Below are positions 45,931 to 55,873 of a stretch of 64,000 nt of DNA, piece by piece (positions within the stretch are counted from its first letter, which is position 1; the number at the start of each line of letters is the position of its first letter). Under the pieces are notes generated by a model, which worked only from the letters and a program-made list of their open reading frames with translations, did no database searches and had not been told where the DNA came from. A program made the position numbers and the translations under genes. Source of the stretch: Nageia nagi (Eukaryota > Pinophyta). Where the stretch lies: positions 10,292,001-10,356,000 of the forward strand of contig JBITNC010000002.1 of the NCBI GenBank assembly GCA_050084985.1. The letters run 5' to 3'.

Positions 45931-46849
45931 AATGTAAATATAAAATATTATAAAGTAATCATTATCAAGTTATTGTTACACTTTGATAAATGTTTCAAAT
46001 TATAGAAAAAAAGTTATAATGATTTTATATAAAAAATAATTTATTTTACATAATCTAATTCAAAAAAGAATTATAATTTGATAGGAAAACATGGGAAAGG
46101 CTTCACACTTCAAATTATTAAGTTAATGCCAAATTTACTAAATTATGATTTATATAATTTAGCATATGAAGCAAGGTTTGAGAAATTATGAGCAAAAGAA
46201 GCAAGATTTTGGAGCATAAGAAGAGTTTCAAAAATTGTGAGCAAAACAAGCAAGTTTTTGGATAACAAGGAAGAGTTCCAGAGTTGAGAATTTCATAGAT
46301 ATGTTGTGATTTTTGCTAGCATTTAATTTTATGATGCATTGTTGAGAAAGAATGGATTTAATTTTTGATTTTATGATGCATTGCTGATAATTTCAACCCC
46401 CTTTGACCTAGAAATGATTATGAGGAAAGTGACAAGTAGCCCTATTTTTTAATTTTTGAATTGCTAGTATATTCCAAAGCAAAAAGGGACACAACTTTGT
46501 GTCCTTTTTTGTGTCCCTTTTTGCATACAAAAAATGATTATTTAAAAAAAAAAAATTAAGGTTAAATAATAATCATTAGGTTTAGTAGTTAAGGTTTGGG
46601 TTAAAATTAGTAGTTAGGGTTATGATTAGGGTTAAAATTGTTGTAGTTCATCAACTAGCATGGTTGAGTTTAGACATTTACTACAGTTCATGAATTGCTC
46701 ATCAATACAAGTGAGAGGGTCCCCAACCCATCATAGACTAGCATGGTTGAGTTCAAACATTTGTAAACTTCAATTTTTTAAAACTTAATTTTTTATAAAT
46801 TTTAATTTTTATAAAATTATATTAAAATTAAGGTATTAATTATATAGGG
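45931..46849. other. AT-rich DNA with short local repeats
   Basis: Contains repeated gagcaaaagaagcaagatttt-like units (46180-46260) and two ttttatgatgcattg copies (46330, 46371). No gene was recognised. Confidence 0.5.
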
Positions 46850-47330
46850 TTAGTGTTAATTTTATTAAATTATATGATTAAGGTTAGGGTTAGTAGTTAG
46901 GGTCAATGGTTAGCATTAGGGTTAGTGTTAGTAATGGTTAGGGTTAGAGTTAGGGTTAGTAGTTAGGTTTAGTGTTAGGGTTAATGGTTAGGGTTAGGGT
47001 TATGGTTAGTAGTGGTTAGCATTAGGGTTAGGTTTAGGGTTAGTAGTGGTTAGCATTAGGGTTAAGGTTAGGGTTAAAGGTTAGGTTTAGGGTTAGATGT
47101 GGTTAATAGTTAAGGTTAGGGTTAGCATTAGCATTAGGGTTATGGTTAGTAGTGGTTAGGGTTACGGTTAGAGGTTAGGGTTAGATGTGTTAGTAGTTAG
47201 TAGCTAGGGTTAAGGTTAGGATTATGGTTAGGGTTAGTAGTTAAGATTAGTGGTTAGGGTTAGGGTTAGTAGTTAGTAGTTAGGGTTAGGGTCATTAGAG
47301 GTTAGGGTTAGAGTCATTATTTGAATTATT
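46850..47330 (+). repeat. Degenerate telomere-like repeat block
   Basis: About 480 bases dominated by ggttag, gttaggg, ttagggtt and tttaggg, with frequent interruptions (gtagttag, agcattag). Sparser copies begin near 46570. It resembles a decayed interstitial telomeric repeat, but the mix of TTAGGG- and TTTAGGG-like units and the many variants also fit a simple-sequence expansion. Confidence 0.8.
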
Positions 47331-47351
47331 TGAATAGGTTTTTTGCTATAA

Positions 47352-47454
47352 TCCACAACAAAGAGAGCTTCTATACAAAGAAGGAGAGCTTCCACAACAA
47401 GGAGAGCTTCTACACCAAGAAGGAGAGCTTCCACAACAAGGCTCTGATACCAAA
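47352..47454 (-). repeat. Extra copy of the Copia-2 PBS and leader start, outside the 3' LTR
   Basis: 47352-47454 repeats the leader beginning seen at 55771-55873: a PBS (plus-strand ggctctgataccaaa against the LTR) and the agagcttc tandem units. Here it lies beyond the 3' LTR, where flanking host DNA and a TSD are expected. It therefore comes from a second, tandem copy of the element. Confidence 0.85.
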
Positions 47455-47943
47455 TGAAGGATTTGAACTAAATCTAAACAAATCCTCTAGGACCTTAGAC
47501 TAGGAAACTCAAGTGTACACAAGATAACACAATCACTCAAGATAACACATCAATATAATGTGGTTCCTCCCTCCTTGGGAGTACATCCACAACTAGTTCT
47601 CTTATTCTCAAATCTATGTCTCTCTTACAACTATTCTCTAGCTCTCTCCTACACAACCAAGTAGAGTAATTTTACTCAAAACTTAGATATGTTTACAAGA
47701 GGAGAGGTCCTCTATTTATAGGTTGAGAGCACCTCCCTAACCTTCCTTTAACCCAAGGGTAAGGTTAGGGTTACATTAAATGTATCACCAAACTTCAACC
47801 TACCAACTAACTCCTTTGGTAAAGTCAAAGTCTACATATTAAAGAATTCTATTAATCACTTAAGGTATCTACATACCCTTAAGTGATTAATTGAATTTAC
47901 AAGGAGTCTAGATATTCACAATATTTCATTACAAATTCTAACA
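47455..47943 (-). repeat. Copia-2 3' LTR
   Basis: Minus strand TGTTAGAATTTG...CCTTCA, 489 bp; hairpin at 47846-47896; TATA box (minus TATAAATA) at 47713-47720. Identical to 55874-56362 as read. Confidence 0.94.
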
Positions 47944-47954
47944 CTCCCCCTTAA
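47944..47954 (-). other. Copia-2 polypurine tract
   Basis: Minus-strand TTAAGGGGGAG directly before the 3' LTR. Confidence 0.9.
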
Positions 47955-48430
47955 TGCAATATTGGGATAGAGCGTAGAAGAGAGAAGAGAGAGAGTAAGA
48001 GAGAGTTCTCCTCCATAGAGATACAAGTGGAGATGAGAACTTTTACATATTTTGAGAATCTTTTTGAGAACTAGTATGAGACTCACTACATTACCATTTG
48101 ACAAAAATGGTTTACAATACAATCATTAACCACAACTGGTTTCATTGTACATAGTAGTCGATCAACTTTAAGCTGACATGTGAGTCTCCATGAGCTTGCT
48201 TTCACAAGGTGAGTAACCTGCATTTCTAAAGAAGATCCTGCATGCTACAAGCAACTCATGAACAAAATTAGTTAGATGCATCATATATTCAAATAAGAGA
48301 ATTAAATAATGCCATCTTATAAATAACTGATCAATGGTGCACTATAAGCCATCACGGAGATGCCAAGCCATCACTCATAGTCACCTATTGTATATAGACA
48401 TGTGTTGATTTTAAAATAGAGCATAAAAAT

Positions 48431-48805
48431 TGTACAACGAGTTTCTCACACAGAGCAAACTCACCACGGAGGTATAGAATGTACAACAAGTTCATCACGT
48501 AGAGCGAACTTACCACGGAGGTATATTAATTATATGCTCAAAATTTGTACAATAAGTTTCTCACGCAGAGCAAACTCACCACGGAGGTATAAAATGTACA
48601 ACAAGTTTGTCACACAGAGCAAACTTACCACTGAGGTATAAAATAATCAACACTCTATAACAACAATTGTACAACAAGTTTGTCACGCAGAGCAAACTTA
48701 CCACAGAGGTCTAGAATGTACAATCAAAAAAGGCTTATAACAACAATTGTACAATAAGTTTGTCATGCAGAGCAAACTTACCACGGAGGTTTAGAATGTA
48801 CAATC
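48431..48805 (-). repeat. Six-copy hairpin repeat array in the Copia-2 3' UTR
   Basis: Six units contain (plus strand) tgtacaa-aagtttgtcacgcagagcaaactt-accacggaggt. Each has an inverted repeat around the loop tcacgcagag, at 48439-48462, 48488-48511, 48554-48577, 48603-48626, 48676-48699 and 48755-48780. Arms vary in a paired way: GAGTTT/AAACTC in unit 1, AAGTTC/GAACTT in unit 2, AAGTTTG/CAAACTT in units 4-6. Paired changes suggest the stem matters. Unit 3 has one mismatch. Not found in Copia-1 or Copia-3. Confidence 0.85.
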
Positions 48806-48849
48806 AAAAAAGGTCTCTAAGAGGTGAAGTTGTCATCACTAACAAAAGT

Positions 48850-49521
48850 TTAAACTTCATCTCCCCTTGATGGCAACTTCACCAACCCGAGAGAATCCCT
48901 AAGCTTACAGAACTGAGCTTTAGGAAGGGGCTTGGTGAACAAATCAGCAGAGTTGTCAGTAGATGGACAATACTGCAAGTGTATGATGTCATCTAGAACC
49001 TTCTCCCTGATAAAATGGGCTTGGATTTCTACATGTTTGGTTCGCTAATGGAACACAGGATTCTTAGCCAAAGAGATAGCCGATTGATTATCTGACGAAA
49101 TAAGAGAGGGGCCATTTTGCTTATACCCAATTTCGTTCAGAAGATGTCTTAGCCAAATAGCTTCTTGGGCGGCAACAGACATGGCTCGATATTCAGCTTC
49201 GATGGTAGAAAGAGTCACAGTAGGTTGCTTCTTGGAAGCCCAAGAGATAGCACCTGAACCAATGCTAAACACATATGCAGAGGTTGATTTTCTATCATCT
49301 CTATCTCCCCCATAATCAGAATCTGAGAACCCTGAGAGAATAATTGAGGGCACTTTGGAATACTTAAGAGCAAGATCCTTTGTCCCTGTGACATACCTCA
49401 AGATTTGCTTAACAGCATTGAGGTGTTCAACATATGGTTTTTGCATGAATCGTGCCATCAGATTCACTGCAAAGGCAATATCAGGACGAGAGATAGTCAG
49501 ATACAGAAGACTACCAATCAA
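48850..49521 (-). pseudogene. Copia-2 RNase H
   Basis: LIGSLLYLTISRPDIAFAVN joins the RT thumb to RNase H. The catalytic pattern is present: SDSDYGGD (D), TLSTIEAEYRAM (E), and ISSDNQSAI (D). The TAG at 49045-49047 sits just before RTKHVEIQ. The natural end is LGLVKLPSRGDEV with TAA at 48850-48852. Confidence 0.9.
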
Positions 49522-50547
49522 TTATCTATAAGCTGTAGCATCAACCAACTGAGAATCTAAGCTCAGTGATACAACGATTCCAGGAGAAACAGGTATTGCA
49601 GCATATTTACACTCCTCCATTCCAAACTTTTGCAAGATGTCTGATATATACTTAGATTGACTAAGATAAGTACAATCTTTGTGTTGGTATACTTGCATCC
49701 CAAGATAGTAATGCAATAGACCTAGATCAGTCATTTCAAATGTTGCCTTGAGTTTGGAGATGCACTCTTGGATGATTTCAATATTATTGCCTGTTATGAG
49801 AAGATCATCCACATAAAGGAGAATTATAACCACGTCTTTTCCTTGATTGAGTACATATAGATCTGAATCTGAGAAGCACTTGGAAAAACCAATATCTGCA
49901 AAGAAGCCTGAAATTTTCTTGTACCATGCTCTAGGTGCTTGCTTAAGTCCATACAAAGACTTCTTTAGCTTACACACAAGAGTCTCTTTTCCTTCTGGAA
50001 TAAATCCTTCTGGTTGATTCATGTAGATTTCAACATCCAAGTCACCATTGAGAAATGCACTTTTGACATCAAGTTGAAAAGCTTTCCATCCTTGAGCTGC
50101 AGAAAGAGCAAGAATTATTCTAACAGTAGGCATCTTGGCTACAGGAGCAAAGGTTTCCTCGTAATCAATACCATATTTTTGAGCGAATCCTTTGGCCACT
50201 AATCTTGCCTTGTATTTTTCAATTTTTCCATCAGAATTGTACTTGACCTTGTATATCCATTTATTGCCAATCACATTTTTCTCATTGGGATAAGGAACTA
50301 AATCCTAAGTTTCATTTTTCATGAGTGCCTCATACTCAACTTTTATAGCTTCCATCCAACACTCTTGCTTGGAAGCTTCTTTGAAGGTTGATGGCTCATG
50401 CATATTATCAATTTTGGCAAATAAGGATTTATTCAAGGTCATACTTCTTGTAATTCTCTGTGCTGGAGAATTTTGCTCTTGTGGTGACTTCTCTACATGA
50501 TCATCCAACCAGTTAGGTGCAGGCGAAGAATCATTTGTATCAGACAC
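49522..50547 (-). pseudogene. Copia-2 reverse transcriptase
   Basis: From ITRSMTLNKSLFAKID and WMEAIKVEYEALMKNET, then GNKWIYKVKYNSDGKIEKYK, FAPVAKMPTVR, QLDVKSAFLNGDL (first catalytic Asp), LKKSLYGLKQAPRAWY, and the active box LLYVDDLLITGNN. The RT is complete in sequence. It is broken by TAG at 50305-50307, where the family has Trp (NQTWDLV in Copia-3), and by TAA at 49522-49524, where the family has Lys (YRKLIG). Confidence 0.92.
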
Positions 50548-52145
50548 TTCAGCATGAGAAGTTGTATCATCAGAAAGTTCATTGAACTTGACATCCCTAG
50601 AAACAAAGACTATTTTCTAGGATGAAGAGTAGAGCCTGTAACCTCTATGCTGATTATCATACCCCACAAAGATGCATTTTTCTGATCGTTTATCTAGCTT
50701 CTTTCTTTTCTCTGAGGTAATGAAGGCAAATGCATCACAACCGAAGACCCTGAAGTGTGAGAGGTTAGGTTTCTTTCCTGTCCATGCTTCATATGGAGTT
50801 TTACCTTCAACTACCTTAGTAGGACACCTATTTAGAGTGTGAATAGCAGTGTGAATAGCTTCACCCCATAAGAAACTAGGAAGGTTACCCAACATGCATC
50901 TTGCCATTTCCATAATGGTGCGATTCTTCCTTTCAGCAACTCCATTTTGCTGAGGGGTGTAAGGGATTGTGAATTATCGCTTAATCCCATGTTTAACACA
51001 ATAGTCATTAAACTCATTGCTATTATATTCACCCCCATTGTCAGATCTTAGCATTTTGATCTTAAAATCAGTTTGATTTTCAACAAGTGCCTTGAAGTCT
51101 TGAAACCTGTCAAAAGTTTGATCCTTGTGCTCAAGTAGATAACCAAATGTCATCCTACTGAAGTCATCAATGAAGGTCAGAACATAAGAAGATCCCCCTA
51201 AGGACTTAGTCTAAAAAGGACCCATCAAATCTGAATGCACAAGCTGAAGAGGACAAGTAGCTCGAGTTGCCTTATCTTTTTCAAACTTTTGCCTATGCAT
51301 CTTTCCTAGAATGCACCTTTCACAAAGACCAATTGTGGGTGAAATATTAGGTAAACCTTCCACTAGTGCTTGAGTTTTCATATCTTGAATACTCTTGTGG
51401 TTAAGGTGCCCTAATCGTTGATGCCAAAGATTACCTTTTGAACAAACATTTGCAGCTAGACAAATCTTTGAAGGTACTTGATCCACAATATAAAGGTCAT
51501 CCTTTACTGATCCTTTCATCAAGGTGGCAAGTCCTTTCTTAACACTCCAAGAGTGTGAGGTAAACTCAAATGAGCATCCTTTCCTTGTAATTTGAATCAC
51601 AGAGATGAGATTCATCCTTAGTTTAGGCACATAAAAGACATTATCAAGAGTCTTTCCATGAATCTTCACATTCCCTATTCCGTGAACATCAAGGACTGTA
51701 TTATCACCTATCACAATTGCATCTTTTTTGTACTTATGAAAGTTTTCAAACTTATCCTTTTCATAACACATGTGATTAGTGCATCCTGAATCAACAATCC
51801 AATCATTTGAAATAGTTTGAGTCATTGAGTAGTAGGCAACAGAAGCAGTATGCTTGTTCTTCTTTTTATTACTAAAATTTCTCACATTTGCATTTCCTTT
51901 TCCTTTTTGAGCAAATTTCTTTTTGCGACAATCATACTCTTTGTGCCCAAAGATGCCATAGAAGTTACAATTCCCATCAAACTTTTCCTGAGGTGTTGGA
52001 TTGCTTGATCCTGCTTTATCATTCCTGTGCCTGTAGTTGCCATGATTGTTGTTATTGTTGCCCTTTTTGTCATACTTCCTGAAGGTAGATGAGGACTTGT
52101 TGTCTTTGAATTTGTAATGTTTGAACTTTTTCTTGAAAGGAGTTT
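50548..52145 (-). pseudogene. Copia-2 zinc knuckle, protease and integrase
   Basis: The knuckle (about 51929-51970) reads CNFYGIFGHKEYDC, with Tyr at the second Cys position. The protease keeps DWIVDSGCTNHMC and VFYVPKLRMNLISV. The integrase zinc finger follows: LWHQRLGHLNHKS...LCERCILGK (HHCC intact). The core has LVHSDLMGPF (D), RSDNGGEY (D) and NGVAERKNRTIMEMA (E), then FRVFGCDAFAF. Breaks: TAG 51211-51213, TAA 50974-50976, TAG 50617-50619. The TAA is shared with Copia-3. Confidence 0.9.
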
Positions 52146-52771
52146 TGATTGCTCCTAGAGCTATGGTCCTTTGGAGAAAGGTTCAACATTTTCTTGTTCA
52201 AAGTTTCCTCATGCTTTAGAAGAAGTCTAGAAAGGTTATCAAGTGAGATGACATCTTCTTCATCATCGAGCCTTGTTTCCATAACCGTGACAAAGTTGCT
52301 GAACTTTGTAGTAAGGCTTTGTAGAATGATGAAGACCATGAACTCATCATTGATCCAGTTGCACCCACAACCAACCAGTTGTGTCTTGAGGTCAATGATT
52401 TTGTTTAAGTAGATGGAGGCACTTTCATCTTCACTTTGTCGATACTGCAACAACTTTTGTAGAATGGTAAATCTCCTTGAAAATTTGGACCCAAGGTAAA
52501 TTTTCTTTAACCTATCCCAAGCTTCCTTTGCTGAAGTTGATGAAGAAATCATGAGAAGGACATCATCTGAAACTGCATGGTAAATCATAGAAGTTGCTAA
52601 CTCATTCTTTGAGTTGTATACTTCAAGAGCCTTCTCATCGGTAGGAGCAACCACGTCTTCAGTAACTATCTGCCATAGCTTTCTTGCTTGTAACTCGGCT
52701 TTCATACGAGGTTCCCATATTCCAAAGTTGGAACCATCGAGTATGTGCTTGGGAACGAAGGTTTCAACCAT
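52100..52771 (-). pseudogene. Copia-2 gag
   Basis: Starts at the ATG at 52771 (MVETFVPKHILDGSNFG), three bases after a TTTTTGTAG/CA junction. UBN2-type gag: KNELATSMIYHAVSDDVLLM, AWDRLKKIYLGSKFSRRF, IYLNKIIDLKTQL, NLSRLLLKHEETLNKKML. The frame is open to about 52145, where one frameshift separates it from the basic tail and the zinc knuckle. An upstream extension of the open frame to 52855 is ignored because the other two copies start at the same point. Confidence 0.9.
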
Positions 52772-52889
52772 TGCTACAAAAACAAATAAATATGCAATAA
52801 GAATGTAAACTTTTACAATTTTTCCATCTATACATATAAAACATCTAATAAGCAAACATGTCCCACATGTGTAAACTCATTAACCACGA

Positions 52890-53345
52890 TCCATAGAAGG
52901 ATAAAGTTGGGGTTGTTTTCTTGTATAGAATTAGGCCTTCACCTGGATGCCCGCAAGGTGGAGCCCAGGTACTACCAGTCCTCAACCAGTTCACCTTGGT
53001 CAGTGATATACTCTCACAAGGAGAAGTACCTACTATTTTCCAAGGATCCGACGTATCTTGGACCGGCCATTTTAATTATCTTGATTAAGGGTTTCAGTTT
53101 TCCTCCTAGGTTATCAGGATAATCCCTGAATGGATGTGCGGACATGTGGTATCACTACACACATGCCTATCCACCTAATAGAGTTATGTCCAATCCAACA
53201 GAGGTCTTAGGGGCAATTAAGATGGACTTACCACCACTCAGTTCTTCGGACTAAAAGGGCTCCAGTCTGCCCTGTCCTCACCTCATGGCTCCCCAAACAA
53301 GTCATGTTGTGGAAAATACGTGCGGATGTATTCATTTTAGGGGTT
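52890..53345 (-). other. Conserved leader block, copy 2
   Basis: Best preserved of the three copies (see 21955 and 57765). Contains gtgtgtagtgataccacatg and catccattcagggattatcc on the minus strand. On its gag side lie about 120 bases ending in the acceptor-like TTTTTGTAG. Confidence 0.82.
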
Positions 53346-54419
53346 ACTTTTCAAATTTTTGCGTATTGCAAGTATAAGCAAATGTGCAAAAAAAATATAA
53401 AGTAAAGTGAAAATACTCCATCCACACGAATTTGAAACCTTAAGATGCCAAAAATTGAGTCCAATGGGTTTTGTACTAACCCCTAAAGGACTTTTACATT
53501 GTTCATATTTTTCTCAATTTATTCAAGCACTTAATGAATTAAACAAAGAACTAAGTCCTACTTAGTATTTAATTCATAACATGCATTGTATCATGACTTA
53601 AAAATTTAAGTAAGCATGCATCATGCATTAAAAATTTAAGTCCTAAGCATGTTTTATTCTTCAAACAAGATACATGCATCATAAGTCTAGCATGCAACAT
53701 CTAGATAAAATTTAAGTAAAAATTTATACTAATTCCCCCTTTTGACTTAAAGTTGTATCCCTTTTTACTATGCTTAGAGATTGCATATGCACTTAAATTA
53801 AACATGCAATGTGGAGTAGAATATTAGAAATAGTCTAAGTACTCCTAAGTGCATTTAATGGGAGCAATTGACTTGTAAGCAAGGAAGTAAAAAAAGCCTA
53901 AGAAGAATAAGTGTGCAAGTTGTAATAGGAGACCCATACCCCAATTTTTAATGTTGTGCCTACTTTAAGCACTAAAAAAAATATTCCTAAGTCAATAAAC
54001 AATTAAATGCTTTGTGGTTGGAAAATATGAACCCCCATTTTTCTTCCACCAAGAAAAGCATACGTTGCTTTTGGAAGAAAAAAAATGCAAGGAGTCAACT
54101 AAATTAACTTAATGCATTTAAGTGCATTAAAAAGACTAAGAAGACTTGCAAGAAGTTGGCAGCCATCAACCTTGACCATGGGAAGGAGGATGACCTGCAT
54201 GAAGGCAGTTAGAGGACAACCGGTGGAGGTGATGGTGGCAGGGGAGACCAAAGTCGACGAGGAGGAGGAGGTTTAAGGAAACTATATCTTCCCTACAAGT
54301 CTTGATGGTATTTTGTGTATATCCTGCAAGAGAGCGCAGGTTGGGAGCTGGTGAGGGAGGAGGGAGTCGGCGCATGCGAGGGAGAAGGCCATCGTGTGAT
54401 CTTCACGTGACTTCCCTAC
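53346..54419 (-). other. Copia-2 leader, AT-rich and GC-rich parts
   Basis: 53346-54130 is AT-rich with repeated atgcatgatgcatg-like units also seen in the Copia-1 leader. 54150-54419 is GC-rich with an open minus-strand frame (Pro/Leu/His-rich). It lies next to the PPR fragment and may have been captured with it, but it is not recognisable. Confidence 0.6.
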
Positions 54420-54830
54420 ATTTTAAGTTTTGCATACATGTCTAACATGGCATTCACAACTACACATGTGACAGAAACTTGGTGTTTAAAGAGGCTTTCA
54501 TGTATGTATAAACCCTATTCCATATTTCCCAGATTTGCAACGAGGGAAAAGGTAAAATGATCTGGTGGGACTACTGCTGGTGTTTGTTGCATTTGGCAAA
54601 ACTGTGTCATTGCCTGTCGAGGAAAGCCATGTCGTTGGTAGCCTACAGGACTACTTCCACGAAAAGATGTCTCGTTCAGTTAGACAGTCAAAAACTTCAT
54701 GGTCATGCGGATCCTGCGATCATTTCAGTCCACGCAATAATGTCTGCATCATGCATCTTGTCAAGCAATTCGTGTGCTGGGCAGTGCAGATCCTACGTTC
54801 ACTATAGTCCAGAAAATGAGATCATCTCTG
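54420..54830 (-). pseudogene. Captured PPR-gene fragment (PCMP type) in the Copia-2 leader
   Basis: On the minus strand, with small frame changes, the sequence reads as adjacent pentatricopeptide repeats. AHELLDKMHDADIIAWTEMI (from about 54797) is followed by a second repeat, LTERDIFSW near 54690 and RHGF near 54640. Then come QAMTQFCQMQQT (54607), PDHFTFSLVANLGNME (54568), GLYIHESLFKHQ and VVVNAMLDMYAK (54460-54425). These are the hallmarks of PCMP-type PPR proteins (DxVxWTxMIAG, EAL..F.QM...PD.FTF, NALLDMYAKCG). It has stops and shifts and covers only about two to three repeats of a protein that would normally have ten or more. It lies wholly within the retrotransposon, far from any other gene. 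Confidence 0.75.
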
Positions 54831-55747
54831 GCTGCATGCGTTGGGAGGTGGCCACGCGCGTGTGGGCGGGGGCGGAGGAGAGGTTGTGCGGTGGGAGGAG
54901 GAGGCATTTCACACAAGGCGCGTGCGTGGAGGAGCGTGGGCGGAGGTGGTCGCCACCATAGACACGCGAGGAGGACTAGAACCCCCCCACGATTTAATTT
55001 TTTGTTATAAGATTTAATTTGTTATTAATTTGCCCCCCTTGAAATAAATTCATATAATTTTAATTTATTTTGAACGTGACCCCCCTAAATGTCAAATTTG
55101 ATAGATATTTAATTTTTGTTTTAAACAAATTTAAAATAAAATCTATATATGTCTATATTTTTGACTATAGTTTTAAATAATGCAAGATATATATTATGGT
55201 GCCACTAATATATGATTGTGCCCTTTTAAAAAAAATTTGTTCTCCTTTCTAAAATTTTGAATATTCATGCCCTTTTTTTTTTTTTTAGCCTTACTAAAAA
55301 AAATACCATTAACATAACAAATGGTAGAATATGTAGGAGAAACTATTTTTTTTTTTAAGCAAATAACATAATACTACTAACATAAGAGATGTTAGTAAAC
55401 ATATTGCAATTTTGCATCATATATGGGTATATAATTGAACTAACACATACTTTTAAGTTCAACATAACATGAACAACAAATTACAATTTTTGTATACTAA
55501 CCCTTTTTAAAAGAACTATAGCAATTTTAAAATTGCAAGTAACATAGAGGATTAGCAAAAAATTGCAACTTGTTAATCATAACTTAAAAAAAAAGGACTA
55601 ACACTTAGCAAATAAGGTGTTAGTAGCATTATGTAATAATCAAAATCAATGACCAAATGAGGAGAATCTTTATACCTGCTCTTTAAAATTTACCTCACCA
55701 AGGGGGTGAAAGATGAGGAGTGAAGAAGGATGAACTTCCAAGATGTA
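54831..55747 (-). other. Copia-2 leader, GC-rich then AT-rich part
   Basis: 54831-55000 is very GC-rich and purine-rich on plus (ggcggaggaga-type), perhaps the flank of the captured gene. 55010-55690 is AT-rich with nothing recognised. Confidence 0.55.
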
Positions 55748-55860
55748 GCTTCCACACCAAAAGAAGAGCTTCCACAACAAGGAGAGCTTCTATACAAAGA
55801 AGGAGAGCTTCCACAACAAGGAGAGCTTCTACACCAAGAAGGAGAGCTTCCACAACAAGG
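55748..55860 (-). repeat. Tandem repeat at the start of the Copia-2 leader
   Basis: Alternating units gagagcttccacaacaag and gagagcttctacaccaagaag, about three pairs, right behind the PBS. Repeated outside the 3' LTR at 47362-47441. Confidence 0.85.
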
Positions 55861-55873
55861 CTTTGATACCAAA
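55859..55873 (-). other. Copia-2 primer-binding site
   Basis: Minus-strand tttggtatcaaagcc. One base differs from the outer copy at 47440-47454 (tttggtatcagagcc), which is the canonical tRNA-Met site. Confidence 0.85.

Noticed and set aside
46850-47330. A true chromosome end
   Set aside because: The repeats are degenerate and are followed by 16 kb of transposon DNA; at most an interstitial telomeric tract.
48431-48805. CRISPR array
   Set aside because: Repeats with spacers superficially, but spacer lengths vary, it lies within a plant retrotransposon 3' UTR and no cas gene is near.
51211-51213. Stop codons in Copia-2 as programmed recoding sites
   Set aside because: Six different stops plus a frameshift in several domains are too many for recoding; only the shared TAA at 50974 deserves a look, and it is listed as a finding.
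54557-54961. 134-codon and 80-codon plus-strand frames in the GC-rich leader of Copia-2
   Set aside because: The minus strand of the same DNA reads as PPR repeats, so the plus-strand frames are antisense shadows.
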